Under the pieces are notes generated by a model. It made no database searches, was not told the origin of the DNA, and saw only the letters and a list, made by a program, of their open reading frames with translations. From positions 24,865,456 to 24,929,455 of the forward strand of contig OZ024879.1 of the NCBI GenBank assembly GCA_964017185.1: a stretch of 64,000 nt of DNA, written 5' to 3'. This stretch comes from Rugalucina vietnamica. Lineage: Eukaryota; Mollusca; Bivalvia; Lucinida; Lucinidae. Below, in pieces: positions 62,743-64,000 of the stretch. How positions within the stretch are numbered: position 1 is the stretch's first letter; each line of letters starts with the position of its first letter. The position numbers and the translations under genes were made by a program.

Positions 62743-62756
62743 ACCAGTTATAATAT

Positions 62757-63876
62757 TAATGTCACAGATACAAGATATACATGTTTTATATGCTTTTTCA
62801 TTAAACTTAAATTAGTACTTTTAAAATCATGTAAAAATTGTATTCAACTCAATTGGTAGGATAAATTTGTCTTAAGATACGGGTGTAATGATATGCCATT
62901 TTTTAGCCAAAATTTTATGTCTTCATTTTTGTAATGTTTCTTTAATTAATTTTATCAGTTCTCATTTTGCCAGATACGATGTACATGAAAACATGTTCAT
63001 AATTTTTCATCATGGCACACTATCTCTCATGAATGAAATAAGAATAGATTGCAAGTATGAAGGCTTCAGAAGTTGAGGGATAGAAGTGTCGATAGAAATA
63101 AAGACACTGATAAACTGGGTGATTATGGCAGAGCTGATGTGCCTCTTTATTATTATTCATTTTATTATAGAAGATGGCATAGGAAATCTACTTTTCTCCA
63201 CTGGATGCATAGTGCCAGTGTATTTGCTAGAGTGAATTAAGCATCTCTATTTACTTTACAATGTATTCTATACAGAAGTGATAACTCCTGTAATATTATT
63301 GTGATTTGAAATATTAATGTAAAATGTTACAATAATTGTTTTTTATGGTGGCATATGTCTACCGGGTTGATTTTGTTTAGTTTTGACGCACCCCAACAGT
63401 AGCATGGTATGAGACATATTGATGTTGTTCAGCTTCCTAGCTGATTCAGCTAATAAAAGAACAACCCTTAAGATTTTGTTGTAGTTAAAATGTCAGATTA
63501 TAATATGAGGTGTGTTGAGGTTATTTTCTCCTGTCAGTCATATGCCACCATAGTTCTCTATCTTTGTTATCACTATTCTGTAGCTGATAGACAGATATGT
63601 GAAAAATCAAGATAAAGTCAATAAAATCTTTCCAGCTAGCTTCATTTCCATTATACATATATGCCCAAGTTTCCTTTTCAAGTTCATATTAAAGCCTACT
63701 TTTAGTATTGAAAAAAATTAGGTCGAAATTACTCAAGAAAAAAAGGACTTGATGAAACAAAATGTTTTGACTGAAGGTTGTCACTGGACAAAGTTGATTT
63801 TTGTAATAACTCCATTCTTAAGGAAGCCATCCAGAGCCTTATATTGAAAGAATTCCTCAATACATTCCATATCCTT
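62757..63876. other. No recognisable gene
   Basis: AT-rich intergenic DNA with no convincing coding frame, RNA gene or repeat. Confidence 0.5.
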
Positions 63877-64000
63877 GTCTGACTGTAGTAGCCCCCAGAT
63901 AAATGGTGTTCCCGGTAGAGTCGGGTCTCCGCTGTCTGACTGTAGTAGCCCCCAGATAAATGGTGTTCCCCGTAGAGTCTGGTCTCCGCTGTCTGACTGT
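63877..64000 (+). repeat. 57-bp tandem repeat running off the right edge
   Basis: GTCTGACTGTAGTAGCCCCC starts at 63877, 63934 and 63991, giving a 57-bp period (19 codons). The two complete units differ at two positions. The array continues beyond the window, so its length is unknown. Confidence 0.92.

Overview
This window comes from an invertebrate animal nuclear genome. Interrupted genes with GT-AG introns, AT-rich introns, dense inverted-repeat transposons, a tRNA-derived SINE and two long non-LTR retrotransposons all show this. Several repeat families (elements ending in AGCTCACCTGAGCC, MITEs ending in TGAGCCGC, elements opening with a CCCC-rich TATAC terminus) are of kinds I associate with bivalve and other molluscan genomes, so a marine mollusc is my best guess. 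No species can be assigned from the sequence alone.

One host gene is recognisable: lipin, a phosphatidate phosphatase, on the plus strand. I traced fourteen coding exons from 2407 to 48511. Their reading phases join without conflict and sum to 2679 nt (892 codons plus stop). The first ~60 residues of the N-terminal lipin domain lie upstream of the window. The HAD catalytic motif DIDGT is in the exon at 31145-31293 and the LGQIL co-regulator-type motif in the next exon. The last exon ends in TGA and is followed in frame by 82 more open codons, a candidate for stop-codon readthrough or an alternative C-terminus.

The lipin introns are loaded with mobile DNA. Intron 5 begins with a minisatellite of 78/79-bp units that copies the end of exon 5 together with its 5' splice site; a minus-strand LINE (8510-12704) is inserted in it. 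Intron 7 holds divergent repeats. Intron 8 is a nest of inverted-repeat elements (19757-26034). Intron 9 carries more of the same family. Intron 10 carries a foldback DNA transposon (32708-41404, ~885-bp arms, 5-bp target duplication), and a near full-length CR1-like LINE (34845-41226) sits inside its right arm. That LINE encodes a gag-like esterase/zinc-knuckle ORF1 and an endonuclease/reverse-transcriptase ORF2 in the same frame, separated by a single TAG.

Downstream of lipin (about 49 kb to the end) I find no host gene, only repeats: further AGCTCACCTGAGCC elements, hairpin MITEs, a foldback element split by another transposon, an element with CACGGTG termini and a 5-bp target duplication inserted at the 5' edge of an older SINE, and a 57-bp tandem repeat at the right edge. 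The main things to follow up are the splice-site-copying minisatellite, the lipin TGA extension, the in-frame TAG between the LINE ORFs, and the two elements with CACNNTG termini and 5-bp duplications, which may belong to the Transib/RAG-like group.
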